Program-made: the position numbers and the translations under genes
DNA from: Frankiales bacterium
GTDB taxonomy: Bacteria; Actinomycetota; Actinomycetes; Mycobacteriales; SCTD01
DNA length: 5,668 nt
NCBI GenBank assembly: GCA_004299215.1
Contig: SCTD01000647.1
Span: 1 to 5,668, forward strand
Direction: 5' to 3'
In this document: positions 5,258 to 5,668 of the stretch, in pieces
Layout of the letters: every line of letters starts with the position of its first letter
Numbering within the stretch: the stretch's first letter is position 1
The notes under the pieces: model-generated
What the model was told of the DNA's origin: nothing
The model's database searches: none
The model's input: the letters and a program-made list of their open reading frames with translations, nothing else

Positions 5258-5668
5258 CTAGTGACGCCGCCAGGGACCGGGCAGGCTCGACTTGCCGAGC
5301 CGCCGCAGCTCGACAAGGGAGCGGGCGGCCGCCACCGGCTCCGGCCGGGTCATGACCGGGGCGACCGCGCCGGTCCAGTACGACGTGGCGCCGAGCGCAC
5401 CGGCCCAGCCGAAGGAGAAGTGCACGTGGTCGGTGTGCGGGCTGGCGCCGGAGTAGGGCTGCCAGCCCTTGGCCGCCTGGTAGCTCTTCCAGACCTTGGA
5501 GTCCCAGATGACGTACATGACGCCGAGCCGGCGGGCCATCGCCGCCGGGTTCCCGCGCGCGTCCGGGGCGAGCAGCCAGGTCAGCAGGTCGTCGACGGCC
5601 CGCACGTCGTCGGGGTTCTGGGTGGTGACGCGCCAGTCCCAGGCGCGGCCCTCCTTGTGCTCGCTGAC
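5258..5668 (-). CDS. M15-like Zn-peptidase-type domain protein, C-terminal part (5' end outside window)
   Basis: The last 136 residues are visible, open to the window edge and ending with a TAG at 5258-5260. The first visible residues are VSEHKEGRAWDW, followed later by SPHTDHVHFSFGWAG. The pattern S-x-H-x-x-G-x-A-x-D plus H-x-H matches the zinc ligands of the M15/VanY fold: visible residues His4, Asp11 and His83, with His81 beside it. Such proteins are often secreted cell-wall DD-peptidases, and I recall close relatives annotated as 'ARB-07466-like C-terminal domain' proteins in actinobacteria. Between the motifs lie AVDDLLTWLLAPD and ARRLGVMYVIWDSKVW, also typical of that group. After the domain comes a tail of about 45 residues ending LPGPWRRH. 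Any signal peptide or N-terminal coiled coil would be outside the window, so location and full length are unknown. Enzyme activity is inferred, not shown. The gene precedes the methyltransferase by 49 bases on the same strand. Confidence 0.8.
   Translation of the reverse strand, partial: VSEHKEGRAWDWRVTTQNPDDVRAVDDLLTWLLAPDARGNPAAMARRLGVMYVIWDSKVWKSYQAAKGWQPYSGASPHTDHVHFSFGWAGALGATSYWTGAVAPVMTRPEPVAAARSLVELRRLGKSSLPGPWRRH

Noticed and set aside
5209..5316. N-terminal extension of the methyltransferase to an upstream start at 5316
   Set aside because: The extra 36 codons overlap the end of the peptidase-like gene, show no family similarity, and a good ribosome binding site supports the GTG at 5208.

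Overview
The window looks like a piece of chromosome from a high-GC actinobacterium. Third codon positions are almost all G or C, GTG starts are used, and the gene families are typical of that group: a DUF58/TgpA-like pair, a DUF3040 membrane protein and an actinobacterial-type DinB. A genus cannot be named safely; the proteins look to me like those of Geodermatophilus/Frankia-like lineages, but that is only an impression. I see no sign of a mobile element, phage, CRISPR array, tRNA or rRNA, and base and codon use look uniform throughout.

Layout. Bases 1-2556 read rightwards: the last 43 codons of a DUF58-like protein, then a complete 789-residue transglutaminase-type membrane protein of the TgpA/DUF3488 class. 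The junction between them is odd. A near-exact direct repeat carries an ATGA start/stop context twice, about 56 bases apart, and the two copies frame a 19-codon reading frame. Bases 2592-5668 all read leftwards. From upstream to downstream they hold the 3' part of a Zn-peptidase-like (M15-like) protein cut by the window edge, a class I SAM methyltransferase resembling CmoM, DNA polymerase IV (dinB), and a DUF3040 membrane protein. The two blocks converge with only 35 bases between them.

How the genes relate. The DUF58-TgpA pair is normally the end of a MoxR-DUF58-transglutaminase operon acting at the membrane or cell envelope; the MoxR ATPase would lie left of base 1. On the other strand, the methyltransferase and dinB are 18 bases apart and probably share a transcript. 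DUF3040 follows dinB after a 145-base gap rich in small repeats, which may hold a dinB terminator and a separate promoter. The peptidase-like gene ends 49 bases before the methyltransferase.

No clearly new system is visible; this is mainly housekeeping chromosome. The points most worth a second look are the duplicated translation-start element before tgpA, the CmoM-like methyltransferase coupled to dinB, and the structured spacer between dinB and the DUF3040 gene.
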